The notes: generated from the sequence alone by a model not told the origin. Counted from the stretch's first letter, positions 46,985 to 56,496 are shown. The stretch: 64,000 nucleotides of DNA from Calothrix sp. 336/3 (GCF_000734895.2 NZ_CP011382.1:2892700-2956699); one strand, 5' to 3'. Translations and numbers: made by a program.

Positions 46985-48511
46985 ATGCCCCCAAAAATTG
47001 AAAATTCTCAGTCGCGTGTAGTCGTTGTGGGTGCGGGAATTGGTGGACTGACAGCAGCAGCTTTACTTGCCCATCGCGGCTATGATGTACTAATTCTCGA
47101 CCAAGCGATTGTACCAGGTGGTTGTGCTTCTACCTTTGAACGTCGAGGCTTTACCTTTGATGTTGGCGCTACTCAAGTAGCAGGTTTAGAGCCAGGAGGA
47201 ATTCACCACCGTATATTTACGGAGCTAGGTCTTGACCTACCCCCAGCTACACCCTGCGACCCCGCTTGTGCAGTATTTTTGCCAGGGGAAACTACACCGA
47301 TTAATGTTTGGCGTGACCCAGAAAAATGGCGTAGGGAAAGGGAAAAACAATTTCCTGGCAGCGAACCTTTTTGGGAATTACTAGCAGCCCTCTTTCAAGC
47401 TAGTTGGGAGTTTCAAGGACGTGACCCGGTGTTACCTCCCCGAAATCTGTGGGACTTTTGGCAACTTAGCCAAGCTATACGTTTAAGTACCTTCATTACC
47501 GTACCCTTCACCTTATTTACGGTTGGAGATGCATTAAGACTGTACGGATTAGGCAAGGACACACGCCTACGGACATTCCTCGATTTACAATTAAAACTAT
47601 ATTCCCAAGTAAGTGCAGAGGAAACAGCCCTGCTCTACGCAGCCACAGCTTTAAGCGTATCCCAGTCACCCCAAGGTTTGTACCATCTTCAGGGTAGTAT
47701 GCAAGTACTCAGCGATCGCCTTGTGGAATCTATGGAACGTGATGGTGCGAAATTACTCATGCGTCATACCGTGGAAAAAATTCTTGTGGAACAGGGTAAA
47801 ACCACAGGAGTAGTGATTCGCAATCAAAAAACCGGAGAAACCTGGACAGAAACGGCAGACCATGTAGTAGCAAATGTCACAGTACAAAATTTAGTGCAAC
47901 TTCTGGGAGAAAAATCACCCCCAGGATACAAGCAACGAGTGGACAACCTGCCATCGCCATCGGGAGCATTTGTAGTCTATCTCGGCGTGGATGCCAGCGC
48001 TATTCCCCCAGGATGTCCTCCCCATCTGCAATTTCTCTATGATGCTAGCGGACCAATTGGAGAAAACAACTCCCTCTTTGTCTCCGTTAGTCACCCCGGA
48101 GATGGACGCGCACCCACAGGAAAGGCGACAATTATCGCTTCTTCCTTTGTTGATACCCAACAGTGGTGGCAAACTTCCAACTATGAGCAGTTAAAACAGC
48201 AATTTACCCAAGAGGCGATCGCCCTCCTCGGCAAATATTTCGACCTCAAACCAGAAAACATCATCCATCTGGAAGCTGCCACACCCCGAACATTCCAACA
48301 TTACACGGGTCGCGATCGCGGTATCGTTGGCGGTATTGGGCAACGTATACCTACCTTCGGACCCTTTGGTTTTGCCAATCGTACCCCCATCCCTGGTTTA
48401 TGGCTAGTTGGTGACTCCACCCACCCCGGAGAAGGAACTGCGGGGGTTAGTTACTCTGCGTTGACTGTAGTCCGACAAATCGCCGCCATCAAAGGGCTAA
48501 AAAATCGCTAG
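46985..48511 (+). CDS. crtD: C-3',4' carotenoid desaturase
   Basis: FAD-dependent phytoene-desaturase-family enzyme, best matched to cyanobacterial CrtD, which introduces the 3',4' double bond in myxoxanthophyll-type glycosidic carotenoids. The N-terminal dinucleotide fold has GAGIGG (about 17-22) and the PGGCASTFERRGFTFDVGA block. The C-terminal FAD motif is GLWLVGDSTHPGEGTAGVS. The 508 residues fit CrtD (about 500). The related isomerase CrtH is the main alternative; GCASTFERRGFTFDVG and length favour CrtD. Confidence 0.8.
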   Translation: MPPKIENSQSRVVVVGAGIGGLTAAALLAHRGYDVLILDQAIVPGGCASTFERRGFTFDVGATQVAGLEPGGIHHRIFTELGLDLPPATPCDPACAVFLPGETTPINVWRDPEKWRREREKQFPGSEPFWELLAALFQASWEFQGRDPVLPPRNLWDFWQLSQAIRLSTFITVPFTLFTVGDALRLYGLGKDTRLRTFLDLQLKLYSQVSAEETALLYAATALSVSQSPQGLYHLQGSMQVLSDRLVESMERDGAKLLMRHTVEKILVEQGKTTGVVIRNQKTGETWTETADHVVANVTVQNLVQLLGEKSPPGYKQRVDNLPSPSGAFVVYLGVDASAIPPGCPPHLQFLYDASGPIGENNSLFVSVSHPGDGRAPTGKATIIASSFVDTQQWWQTSNYEQLKQQFTQEAIALLGKYFDLKPENIIHLEAATPRTFQHYTGRDRGIVGGIGQRIPTFGPFGFANRTPIPGLWLVGDSTHPGEGTAGVSYSALTVVRQIAAIKGLKNR

Positions 48512-48542
48512 GATTTAATTGCACTCATGATAAAATTCAGCC

Positions 48543-49109
48543 GTGACAGCAAACCTGACCCATGATTCCCTGGCGACTTTTCGCCTTTCACCCCTGATTC
48601 GCATCACCCTATTAACTCTCTATATTGCTCTCACCCTCCCTTTACCCTTTCTTGCTCAGATGACAAATGCACCTATACCTTACCAATGGTTTTGGGTGGG
48701 TATTGCCATCGGTTTTGTGGGTTTATATGCTGCTTTAAGTGAGCAGGTAGTTCTCGATGACCAAGGAATTCAAGTTACCTACCCGACATGGGTTCCCCGT
48801 TTTTTCCGCAGGGGTTGGTCTTTGCCTTGGTCTGATATCAAGGAGCTAAAACCGCGCACCACCGGACAGGGAGGTATTGTCTATTATTTTCTCAGCCAGT
48901 CAGGGCAAGCTTATTTGCTACCAATGCGAGTTGCTGGCTTTTCTCACCTGGTAAAATTGGTTGAGGAAAAAACAGGAATTGATACTAGAGATGTCTATCC
49001 TCTAGCCCAACCCTGGATGTATTTAATATTACTAATATTTACACTGCTGCTATTCTTGGTAGATGTGTGGACAATTGTCACTGCCGTTGACTTGGGTAAG
49101 TTGGTTTAA
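48543..49109 (+). CDS. Membrane protein with PH-like cytoplasmic domain
   Basis: 188 residues starting at GTG 48543. Two membrane helices (about 19-40 and 48-66), then a soluble stretch of strands (QVVLDDQGIQVTYPTWVPRF to AYLLPMRVAGFSHLVKLVEE) like a bacterial PH domain, then a third helix near the end (MYLILLIFTLLLFLVDVW). It ends 2 bases before the ABC ATPase gene, so the pair is almost surely cotranslated. Whether it is the membrane partner of that ATPase is an inference; it does not look like a standard ABC permease. Confidence 0.78.
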   Translation: MTANLTHDSLATFRLSPLIRITLLTLYIALTLPLPFLAQMTNAPIPYQWFWVGIAIGFVGLYAALSEQVVLDDQGIQVTYPTWVPRFFRRGWSLPWSDIKELKPRTTGQGGIVYYFLSQSGQAYLLPMRVAGFSHLVKLVEEKTGIDTRDVYPLAQPWMYLILLIFTLLLFLVDVWTIVTAVDLGKLV

Positions 49110-49111
49110 AT

Positions 49112-49879
49112 ATGACTAATGGGGAAGTTTTGCCACCCAAACTGAGATTAGAACAGGTAAATTGGTTTGCCAGTTTAATGGGAAAACCCCAGGGATACCC
49201 AATTTTACAGAATATTAACCTGGAAGTGATGGTGGGCGATCGCCTACTGATTACAGGAAAAACTGGTGCAGGTAAAACTTCCCTACTGCGTCTGCTAAAT
49301 CGTTTGAATGACCCCACAAGCGGTAAAGTTTATTTAGACCATCAAGAATATCGCCACATCCCTATTCAACACCTGCGACACCGGGTAATGCTTGTTCCCC
49401 AGGAAAGCAAACTATTGGGAATGACTGTACAGCAAGCTTTATCCTACCCCTTACAGCTACGGGGAATCACAGCACCAACCATTCAAGAACGAGTCGAGCA
49501 ATGGCTAGAATTACTGGCAATTCCCAGAGATTGGTTAGAACGCACCGAGGTACAATTATCATCGGGTCAAAAGCAGCTAGTGGCGATCGCCCGCGCTCTA
49601 GTCACCCAACCAGACATCCTGCTCTTAGATGAACCCACAGCAAATCTCGACTCCCATACCGCATCCCAACTTATCACCCTACTTGTCCAACTATCCCAAA
49701 ATCACCAAACCACTATCCTCATGGTCAATCATCAATTAGACCTAGGAAAAGTATTTGCCACCCGTATATTAAAATTAGACAACAGTCGTTTGATACTCAA
49801 TCAAAATGCGTCAGAAATAGAATGGCAAAATCTCCAAGTCAATTCACCACATCAATCGGAAGACGAATTTGATTTTTAG
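49112..49879 (+). CDS. ABC transporter ATP-binding protein
   Basis: Stand-alone ABC ATPase of 255 residues. Walker A GKTGAGKT (49-56), Q-loop in VPQESKLLG, signature LSSGQKQLV (about 150), Walker B ILLLDEPTAN (about 169) and the H-loop in MVNHQLD are all intact, so it should hydrolyse ATP. It follows a small PH-like membrane protein gene by 2 bases; no conventional permease is adjacent. Similar to the YbbA/phosphonate-type ATPases in size, but the substrate cannot be read from the sequence. Confidence 0.92.
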   Translation: MTNGEVLPPKLRLEQVNWFASLMGKPQGYPILQNINLEVMVGDRLLITGKTGAGKTSLLRLLNRLNDPTSGKVYLDHQEYRHIPIQHLRHRVMLVPQESKLLGMTVQQALSYPLQLRGITAPTIQERVEQWLELLAIPRDWLERTEVQLSSGQKQLVAIARALVTQPDILLLDEPTANLDSHTASQLITLLVQLSQNHQTTILMVNHQLDLGKVFATRILKLDNSRLILNQNASEIEWQNLQVNSPHQSEDEFDF

Positions 49880-50000
49880 CCACAAGACTGTGAACAACCC
49901 AAAACTAACCACCAACCCTAAAAACCTGCTGATAGATAGAATTACAACAACTATGATTATTCATGTGTAACTATTTCCCAGCATCGATATTCTGCAAATA

Positions 50001-50768
50001 TCATCTCTGAGTCGTTAATGTCGAACGGTGATTATTAAACCTTTCAACATTTAACTTTGTTGGTATAGATTGAATATTGGTATTTAAAATCTCCATATTG
50101 AATCTATATCCCACGTTGCGAATAGTTTGAATCAAACTTGGTTGCCGAGGATCGAATTCCACCTTTTTCCGTAAGGATAATACGTGAGTATCAATGGTGC
50201 GTGGATTATCAATGGCATCAGGCCAAGCACGACGCAATAACTCGGAACGACTCAATGGTACACCCCCAGCTTGCGCCAAAACATAAAGCAAACTAAACTC
50301 CTGTGGAGTCAAATCAATAAATTCACCCTGTAAGCGAACACGACGTTGGACTAAATCAATTTGTAAAGTTCCGTAATCTAAATATGCTGGAGCTACAGGT
50401 GTGCGTTTACGGCGAATCAAAGATTCTACCCGTGCCAGAAATTCCTGCATTCCAAAAGGTTTACTCAGATAATCATCAGCACCTGCTTTTAAACCAGCAA
50501 CCACATCTGATTCATTACTGCGAGCAGACAGCATTAAAATCAAAGGTTCTTGCTGACGATGTAACCAACGGCAAAACTCAACACCATCACCATCTGGTAG
50601 ATCAGCATCAAGAATTACAAGCGTTGGTTGATGACTGAGAAAAGCTTCCCTTGCTTGATAGATACTGGCAGCCTGATGCACCCGATAGTCAAGCTGTTGC
50701 AAGTGCCAGCCCAGCAACGATCTGAGATGGGGATTCCCCTCAACGATTTCAATACAAACCGAACCCAC
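50001..50768 (-). CDS. nrrA: OmpR-family response regulator, NrrA-like
   Basis: 255 residues, GTG start. A receiver domain has phospho-acceptor Asp54 (VILDADLPDGDG) and the conserved Lys (DDYLSKPFG). A winged-helix DNA-binding domain (DLTPQEFSLLYVLAQAGGV to SLRKKVEFDPRQPS) follows. The N-terminal acidic pocket reads EIVEGNP, so one of the usual two acidic residues is replaced by Gly. From memory the sequence resembles Anabaena NrrA, the nitrogen-regulated activator. The NtcA-type promoter upstream supports that. NblR-like regulators are the alternative. Confidence 0.7.
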   Translation of the reverse strand: MGSVCIEIVEGNPHLRSLLGWHLQQLDYRVHQAASIYQAREAFLSHQPTLVILDADLPDGDGVEFCRWLHRQQEPLILMLSARSNESDVVAGLKAGADDYLSKPFGMQEFLARVESLIRRKRTPVAPAYLDYGTLQIDLVQRRVRLQGEFIDLTPQEFSLLYVLAQAGGVPLSRSELLRRAWPDAIDNPRTIDTHVLSLRKKVEFDPRQPSLIQTIRNVGYRFNMEILNTNIQSIPTKLNVERFNNHRSTLTTQR

Positions 50769-51337
50769 GACGGCAAGACCCCTTAGCGTGCATGAATTTC
50801 AAAGTAACAAAGCCTATGCGTTAGGTTTTGTAACCGTTGTTACTCCTGCTACTTTTGTTTTGCTAATTACCCATATTTCCTCGTGTGAGGGGTTTCACCA
50901 ATGCCTTACCCAAAGCCAAATTAGTAATATTATTAAATTTTTGTTATGATCATTAAAAGTTTTTCAGAGGAGTACCCACCCTAGGGAACTAATTTCTGAC
51001 TCATTTTGTCAAACAAGGGGAACATCATCTACCCCATTTCCCAAAGAAATAACTTCCTGCGGGGTCTTAGCCCTCGCTATTTTAGCAAATAAATCAGTTA
51101 TACCTGTCACAGTAAAACGAAAATAGATGAAGATTCTACAATCCGAATATGACAATTACTTACTAAGCTGTCTATTTGAGATTTTCTGGAATAGGATCGG
51201 GTTAGACTGTATTTGCACAGGGTATAACTCCCCAGCAAATTCTTGAGTGTTGAGTTGATGACAAACTGCAAGTGGTACTTCACTTTTCAGCTTGAATAAA
51301 TTACAATTCTCATTCCAAAGAGACTTTTTTTCTAAAT
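50769..51337. other. Divergent region between nrrA-like and DUF6761 genes
   Basis: About 570 bases. It holds the NtcA-type promoter of the regulator near its left end. A minus-strand 65-codon frame at 51156-51353 has no support. No other conserved signal is recognised. Confidence 0.5.
50799..50843 (-). promoter_or_regulatory. NtcA-activated type promoter of the response regulator
   Basis: GTAACCGTTGTTAC at 50830-50843 fits the NtcA consensus GTA-N8-TAC and keeps the full palindromic GTAAC/GTTAC arms. On the minus strand, 23 bases further on, TACTTT fits the TAN3T -10 element, the spacing of class II NtcA promoters. The start codon lies about 30 bases beyond the -10 box. Confidence 0.7.
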
Positions 51338-51586
51338 ATGCTCCAGGACACACAAACTATCCGCTATTACCAAAGACTAACCGACGCCTTCGTCGAATTA
51401 TGGAATCGCGGTTACCGAACTGATGATATGCGGATGTATTTAGATGGTTATTTAGCCGCACTGCGACACAGCAACGCCATTGAAGCCTATCTAATCCATC
51501 GTTTAGAAGAAGAAGCAACCCGTTATTTGTACGATGTATCTAATTTTGCCGTGGCGCAACCACAACCAGAACCCGATTACTACTAA
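51338..51586 (+). CDS. Small conserved cyanobacterial protein (DUF6761-like)
   Basis: 82-residue soluble helical protein. It opens MLQDTQTIRYYQRLTDAFVELW, then DMRMYLDGYLAALRHSNAIEAYLIHRLEEEATRYLYD, and ends in Pro/Gln and Tyr. No membrane segment or Cys. I believe this is a conserved hypothetical of cyanobacteria, but no function is known. It is transcribed away from the NrrA-like gene. Confidence 0.75.
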   Translation: MLQDTQTIRYYQRLTDAFVELWNRGYRTDDMRMYLDGYLAALRHSNAIEAYLIHRLEEEATRYLYDVSNFAVAQPQPEPDYY

Positions 51587-51704
51587 CCACCTCCCCAGAT
51601 GACTTAGAAGTAATCATATCTAGACGCTGACAATTATAGCATACTGATTGTCAATGTCAATGGCATGAATGTTATAAGTTTTGGTATATTTTGCCAAATT
51701 AAAT

Positions 51705-51740
51705 CCCCTCTCTGTTAAACAACCATCAGAGTAGGGGAAT
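51705..51740. terminator. Possible bidirectional terminator
   Basis: CCCC and CTCTG (51705-51714) pair with CAGAG and GGGG (51727-51737) across a small internal bulge, with T-rich flanks, between two convergent genes. Strength is uncertain. Confidence 0.4.
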
Positions 51741-51754
51741 TTAACTTTTTAACT

Positions 51755-52078
51755 TTAGGATGCTAGGGCAACTTCTACCATTTGTTGCAATTCACCTTTC
51801 TGATACAGTTCAATTAGGATATCTGAGCCGCCGATAAATTCACCATTGATATAAACTTGGGGAATAGTGGGCCAATTAGAATACTCTTTAATTCCTTGGC
51901 GCAATTCCCCATCATCTAGAATATTCACTGTCTCAAAAGGAACACCCAGTGTGTTGAGAATTTGAACAACGTTATTAGAAAAACCACATTGGGGCATGAG
52001 TTTGGTTCCCTTCATGAAAACCATGATTTTGTTTTGTTGGATTAAATTGTCAATCTTTTGTTGTAATTCGGGTGTCAT
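51755..52078 (-). CDS. grxD: Monothiol glutaredoxin (Grx4/Grx5 family)
   Basis: Single-domain CGFS glutaredoxin of 107 residues. The active site CGFS is at 31-34, with the [14 protein letters not shown] cis-Pro and glutathione-binding block later. CGFS proteins bind a [2Fe-2S] cluster with glutathione and hand it on, often together with BolA. The bolA gene lies 200 bases upstream on the same strand, a partner arrangement seen in many bacteria. Confidence 0.95.
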   Translation of the reverse strand: MTPELQQKIDNLIQQNKIMVFMKGTKLMPQCGFSNNVVQILNTLGVPFETVNILDDGELRQGIKEYSNWPTIPQVYINGEFIGGSDILIELYQKGELQQMVEVALAS

Positions 52079-52278
52079 AGTTTTTGTTTCCTAATTATTT
52101 CTGAGTCAACCTGGAGTAACTCTATAGTCAATAGTCGGTGAGTTTATCGTTCCTGCAAGCTGAAAATTTTAATGAGCAAGCTGTCAGAGGAAGAAACCAG
52201 GTTCCGGGAATTTTTTGATTTCCTACACTCCCCTTTGCTGGGTGTGAAACTGGGTTTTTTCCCCTTCCATAAATTTGA

Positions 52279-52536
52279 CTATTGACGATTGACTGCTGCA
52301 AATGATTCTGGAGTAAAGGTTTTCAGCGCCAGAGCGTGAATAGCTTCAGTGGACATCGCTTGTTGCAAAGCACCATAAACTAGCTGGTGTTGCTGCACTA
52401 GTCCTTTACCTGCAAACTGCGATGAGACTACTGTAACTTGGTAGTGGTCACCGCCACCAGTTAAGTCTTGCACCTGTATTTGGGCATCAGGCAATTGAGC
52501 TTGAATCATTGCCTCAACCTGTTGCGGACTAATCAT
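52279..52536 (-). CDS. bolA: BolA family protein
   Basis: 85-residue BolA protein, start ATG 52536; an in-frame extension to 52629 would add 31 poorly conserved residues. The beta-alpha fold core is [23 protein letters not shown] and the helix-turn region is [13 protein letters not shown] with the conserved His. C-terminal [12 protein letters not shown] is standard. BolA with a CGFS glutaredoxin forms a [2Fe-2S] heterodimer for iron sensing or cluster delivery; the gene order here fits that. Confidence 0.93.
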   Translation of the reverse strand: MISPQQVEAMIQAQLPDAQIQVQDLTGGGDHYQVTVVSSQFAGKGLVQQHQLVYGALQQAMSTEAIHALALKTFTPESFAAVNRQ

Positions 52537-52777
52537 CGCAATTCCTAAGAAACTTCTTTTCCTATTATTAACAAATATGTGACTATCAGCCCTGCCATTT
52601 TGCGTTAGGGGGTACAGTATCATACCCATAATTTCATATACGCATTTTGACGTTTCCAGATTGAACTGGAGCTAAATGGCAGATAAGCTAATCCTACCAC
52701 TAAGAAAAGCGAAAGCTGCCTCCAATTAACTGGTGGCAGTCCATAGGATAAATCAATTCAGAAAATAGAGAGTTCAG

Positions 52778-53368
52778 TTATTTTTGTGGGGAACTGCTAT
52801 TTCTGGGGTAGGGTGCATCAACAAACCCTAATTCTAAAAGTTGTTGGTAAGCTTTTTTACCTAGTTCACGGGTAGGATTTTGGCTCTTGACGATTTGCAC
52901 CAGTAGGGGTGTTGCCAATTCTGGCTTATTTTGTGCGCGATGGACTAAAGCTAATTGATAGGTAGCTTCATCACGCATTTGCGCGGATTCTAGAGCTTTT
53001 TTCCGTTGGGAATCTGCAATTCTGTTGTCAATACCAGCAAAGCTGGCAGTTAGTTCTTGATAAAAATTGGAAAGTTGATTGAATACAACTCGTGCATCTT
53101 GTAGTTTTTTGGCTGCAACTTCGTAGTTTTGTGAAGAGACAGCATTATTTGCCTCATTTATCAAACGTTTGCCACCCTCAATACTCAATAGACTGTTACT
53201 TTGTGCTGTGGGACGAAGATTATTCGGATCGTTGGGATCAATCGGTTGTGCTTGATTAGCACCACTGGGGAGGGTAATTTGAGCATGAACGGGTGCTAGT
53301 AAGCTGAAAGCAGTAATCACTGATAAACAAGCGCAACCCATCCAGGAAACATTTGCAGCAAAATTCAT
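52778..53368 (-). CDS. Hypothetical secreted helical protein
   Basis: About 196 residues from ATG 53368, which gives a clean signal peptide (VSWMGCACLSVITAFSLLAP, cut after VHA). The mature part starts with an Asn/Pro-rich linker and is then mostly helical with TPR-like spacing (AAKKLQDARVVFNQLSNFYQ; YQLALVHRAQNKPELATPLL). An upstream in-frame start at 53485 would bury the signal. Function unknown; possibly a periplasmic scaffold. Confidence 0.75.
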   Translation of the reverse strand: MNFAANVSWMGCACLSVITAFSLLAPVHAQITLPSGANQAQPIDPNDPNNLRPTAQSNSLLSIEGGKRLINEANNAVSSQNYEVAAKKLQDARVVFNQLSNFYQELTASFAGIDNRIADSQRKKALESAQMRDEATYQLALVHRAQNKPELATPLLVQIVKSQNPTRELGKKAYQQLLELGFVDAPYPRNSSSPQK

Positions 53369-53573
53369 GGGGTCAATTAAAAGTGACAGTTGAAAATTTG
53401 GGATAGAAACTTCGGGTATCTTAACTCTGTTTGGGCTTTTCACAAAGCAAAGATATTGAAGATGGGGGAACCGGGAATTTACCATTGAGTAATTTATTGT
53501 GCCAATAATTTAGACTTAATATCGTAAAAATCTAGTTCCCGTTGTAATTTTCTGGTTTGGGAAAATATTCTGT

Positions 53574-55697
53574 ATGCGCGATCGCCCTGATTCTCCTGAT
53601 GCTTCTATTGGTGTTCCCCCAGCTCACCAAGGATTAGTTTTACAGCGTGGTGGTGAAGAGTTGGTTTTGGAAAAAGTCAGCGATCGCTTCACCCTGCGTA
53701 CCGTGAATGATTTTTTACCCAAGCAGTTATCCCGTCCGACTTGGGGTAATTGGCAATGTAGTATCCCCCAAGGACAATTAGAATTATTTACCGTCGCCCC
53801 GAAAAAACTTGATGGAGCCATGTCTATGGCGCGCTCCTCGGAAAATGTGGCGTTTGCGAGTCATGTTTATCAAATTCCTCACCAACCTGGCAGTCAATTT
53901 TACCTAACTGACCAAATCACTGTACAATTTGCTACCTGGGTTGATGGTGGCAAAATTCAGGCGATCGCCAACAATTTTGGTTTATTACTAGAAAAAGCTC
54001 TCCCCGATTTACCAAATACATTTGTTTTCACCCTAGGTTCCCAGGCAAAGGAAAACCCCCTGAAAATTACCAACCAACTCATTGCCCTACCAGAGGTAAT
54101 GACTGCGGAACCGAATATTATTGTTCACCAAGAGTTACACTACCAGCCCCGTGACCCCCTTTACCCTCAACAATGGTACCTCCAGCACCAAGGAGGCAAT
54201 CAATTAGCCCAAAATTCCCATATATCCGTAGAATCAGCTTGGGATATTACCAGGGGTATTCGTTCGGTAGTAATCGCAGTTGTGGATGACTCCTTTGATT
54301 TAAACCATCCTGATTTCCAAGGTAACGGCAAAATAGTTGCCCCTAGGGATCTACGGGAAAATGACTTTTTACCCTTGCCCGGTGAACAAGAAACTAGCCA
54401 CGGTACAGCTTGTGCTGGGGTTGCCCTTGCAGAAGAGAATGGTACTGGTATCGTTGGTGTTGCTCCGGGCTGTGCATTGATGCCAATCCGTACCACAGGA
54501 TATTTAGATGATGAGTCTGTGGAGGCAATTTTTTCTTGGGCAGTGGAAAAAGGAGCCAGCATCATTTCTTGCAGTTGGGGAGCTTCGGCGGTGTACTTTC
54601 CCCTTTCTCTGCGCCAAAAGGCAGCCATCACCCGTGCTGCTACCAAGGGGCGTACTGGCAAAGGTTGCGTGATTTTATTTGCTGCGGGTAATGCCAACCG
54701 CCCGGTAAGCGGTAGTATCAATGAGCAGGGATGGGTGAAAAATATTTTAAAAGGTGATACTAAGTGGCTTAATGGATTTGCGGTACACCCCGACGTAATC
54801 ACCATCGCCGCTTCTACCAGCTTAGGGAAAAAAGCCGCCTATAGTAATTGGGGTACAAGTATTTCAGTCTGTGCGCCCAGCAATAATGCACCCCCAGGAA
54901 TGTGGTTTCAAGAAATGGGCTATATTTTTACCCAACCAGCAATCAATGCCAATTTAGCAGGGTTAGGTGTGTTTACCAGCGATCAACTGGGAGCCGCAGG
55001 TTACGATGCTGGAGACTTTACCAGAAATTTTGGCGGGACTTCCAGCGCTACCCCGGTGGTTGCAGGTGTAGTGGGATTAATCTTGTCAGCAAATCCTGAC
55101 CTCACTGCCCAGCAAGTCAAACGGATTTTGCAGGAAACCGCAGATAAAATTATTGACCCAGATCCTGACCCCCAACTCGGCTCACGTTACGGAACTTATA
55201 ATCAACAGGGCTTTTCCCAATGGTTTGGTTATGGTAAGGTGAATGCTTGGCGGGCAGTAGAAGCAGCCCAACGCTTAAGGGCAAATATCAGTATTGCTAC
55301 GCAACAAATTGGTGGTGCAAACTACAGTCAGCTACCCATTCCCGATAATAATCGCCAAGGCTTAAAAAGTCCGATACTTATAGAAAGTCGTTCTCCCCAG
55401 ACAACATCGGAATCAACTTTAGTCAAAGATATTCAAGTTACAGTCAATATTACCCACGAATTTCTGGGAGATTTAGAAATTTATTTAATTGCGCCTAATA
55501 ATAATTCTGTCCTATTACAGAGTCGAACCCTCGGAAGAAGACAGCAACTACAAGCAATTTATACAGTGCGATCGCACCCAGTTTTAGAACAGCTACTCAA
55601 TCAAAAAGCCTCTGGGCGCTGGCAATTGTGGGTAATTGACCAGATTGCAGAAGATATCGGCAGATTAAACAGTTGGGAATTAAGTTTAGGAATTTAA
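53574..55697 (+). CDS. prcA: Subtilisin-like serine protease, PrcA type
   Basis: S8 peptidase of 707 residues. The Asp is in AVVDDSFD (about 236), the His in SHGTACAG (about 275) and the Ser in GGTSSATPVVAG (about 489). A C-terminal P domain (about 590-707) ends DIGRLNSWELSLGI. The N-terminal ~200 residues (MRDRPDSPDASIGVP onward) are propeptide-like and match my memory of Anabaena PrcA, the calcium-dependent protease. No signal peptide, consistent with an intracellular enzyme. Role in the cell cycle or development is unclear. Confidence 0.85.
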   Translation: MRDRPDSPDASIGVPPAHQGLVLQRGGEELVLEKVSDRFTLRTVNDFLPKQLSRPTWGNWQCSIPQGQLELFTVAPKKLDGAMSMARSSENVAFASHVYQIPHQPGSQFYLTDQITVQFATWVDGGKIQAIANNFGLLLEKALPDLPNTFVFTLGSQAKENPLKITNQLIALPEVMTAEPNIIVHQELHYQPRDPLYPQQWYLQHQGGNQLAQNSHISVESAWDITRGIRSVVIAVVDDSFDLNHPDFQGNGKIVAPRDLRENDFLPLPGEQETSHGTACAGVALAEENGTGIVGVAPGCALMPIRTTGYLDDESVEAIFSWAVEKGASIISCSWGASAVYFPLSLRQKAAITRAATKGRTGKGCVILFAAGNANRPVSGSINEQGWVKNILKGDTKWLNGFAVHPDVITIAASTSLGKKAAYSNWGTSISVCAPSNNAPPGMWFQEMGYIFTQPAINANLAGLGVFTSDQLGAAGYDAGDFTRNFGGTSSATPVVAGVVGLILSANPDLTAQQVKRILQETADKIIDPDPDPQLGSRYGTYNQQGFSQWFGYGKVNAWRAVEAAQRLRANISIATQQIGGANYSQLPIPDNNRQGLKSPILIESRSPQTTSESTLVKDIQVTVNITHEFLGDLEIYLIAPNNNSVLLQSRTLGRRQQLQAIYTVRSHPVLEQLLNQKASGRWQLWVIDQIAEDIGRLNSWELSLGI

Positions 55698-55707
55698 TCA
55701 TAAATAA

Positions 55708-56496
55708 TTATCGGTCATCAATATCCATACCCATGGCAATTTCAGCAAAAGAATGGTGATTGCATGGAGATTGGTGATTACTCAATGCGTGTAAAGTCTG
55801 ACTTAAATCAGATGTCAAGCGCTTGGCTTCCTGTTTTACACACCCCTGGGTATATTCTGCTGCTTCTATAGATGAACCAATATGAATATGCACATCAGTA
55901 CCCCACCCAGGATAGGGTTGACTGTAATTAATGGCAATCGGTAGTATTTTCACCCCCAATCCCGGATGATTATGTTCCGCAGTTAGGGCTAAACGGGCAA
56001 TACCTGGTTTGAGAGGATGAACTTGGCGATCGCGGAAAATTCCCCCCTCCGGAAAAATCACCAACATCTGTTTCTGCTGCAAGAGCTGCACACCATGGCG
56101 AAGAGTCCCCACCGATGGGCGCTTTGTATCTACAGGAAATCCCCCCATTTGTTTCACCAGCCACCCTTGTAAGCCTTTACACTCACTGATAGTCACCATA
56201 AAGTGTAAATCCCTGCCAGTCACACATCGACCAGCTACATAGGGAACTAACAACGCATCCCAACGCGCGCGATGGGTAGGAGCTAAAATCACTGCTCCTT
56301 GCTGAGGAACATTTGCTTGACCTGTCACCGTAATTTGGCGAAAAAAACTGGGCAAAACAAAATGTCGTCCTAAAAAATATGCGGCAGGACCCAACCAAGG
56401 AGAAACCTGAGAAGTTGTACGATTCACATGAACTTCTGGGGGAATAATTACTGGTGTGGGATGGTACGTATCCAAAAAATAACGAACTTCCATCAT
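55708..56496 (-). CDS. 1-acyl-glycerol-3-phosphate acyltransferase family
   Basis: PlsC-type acyltransferase of 262 residues. The catalytic HX4D motif reads HRARWD (75-80) and the acceptor-binding block is FPEGGIFRDR (about 149). It fits lysophosphatidic acid acyltransferase or a glycerophospholipid remodelling enzyme at the membrane. The C-terminal ~60 residues are family-variable. Cyanobacteria carry several such paralogues, so the exact acceptor is not assigned. It is convergent with the protease gene. Confidence 0.9.
   Translation of the reverse strand: MMEVRYFLDTYHPTPVIIPPEVHVNRTTSQVSPWLGPAAYFLGRHFVLPSFFRQITVTGQANVPQQGAVILAPTHRARWDALLVPYVAGRCVTGRDLHFMVTISECKGLQGWLVKQMGGFPVDTKRPSVGTLRHGVQLLQQKQMLVIFPEGGIFRDRQVHPLKPGIARLALTAEHNHPGLGVKILPIAINYSQPYPGWGTDVHIHIGSSIEAAEYTQGCVKQEAKRLTSDLSQTLHALSNHQSPCNHHSFAEIAMGMDIDDR

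Noticed and set aside
51156-51353. 65-codon frame upstream of the DUF6761-like gene
   Set aside because: No ribosome site, and it overlaps the start of the better supported gene on the other strand.
54200-54805. 201-codon antisense frame in the PrcA-type protease gene
   Set aside because: Antisense shadow; the sense gene has the complete catalytic triad.
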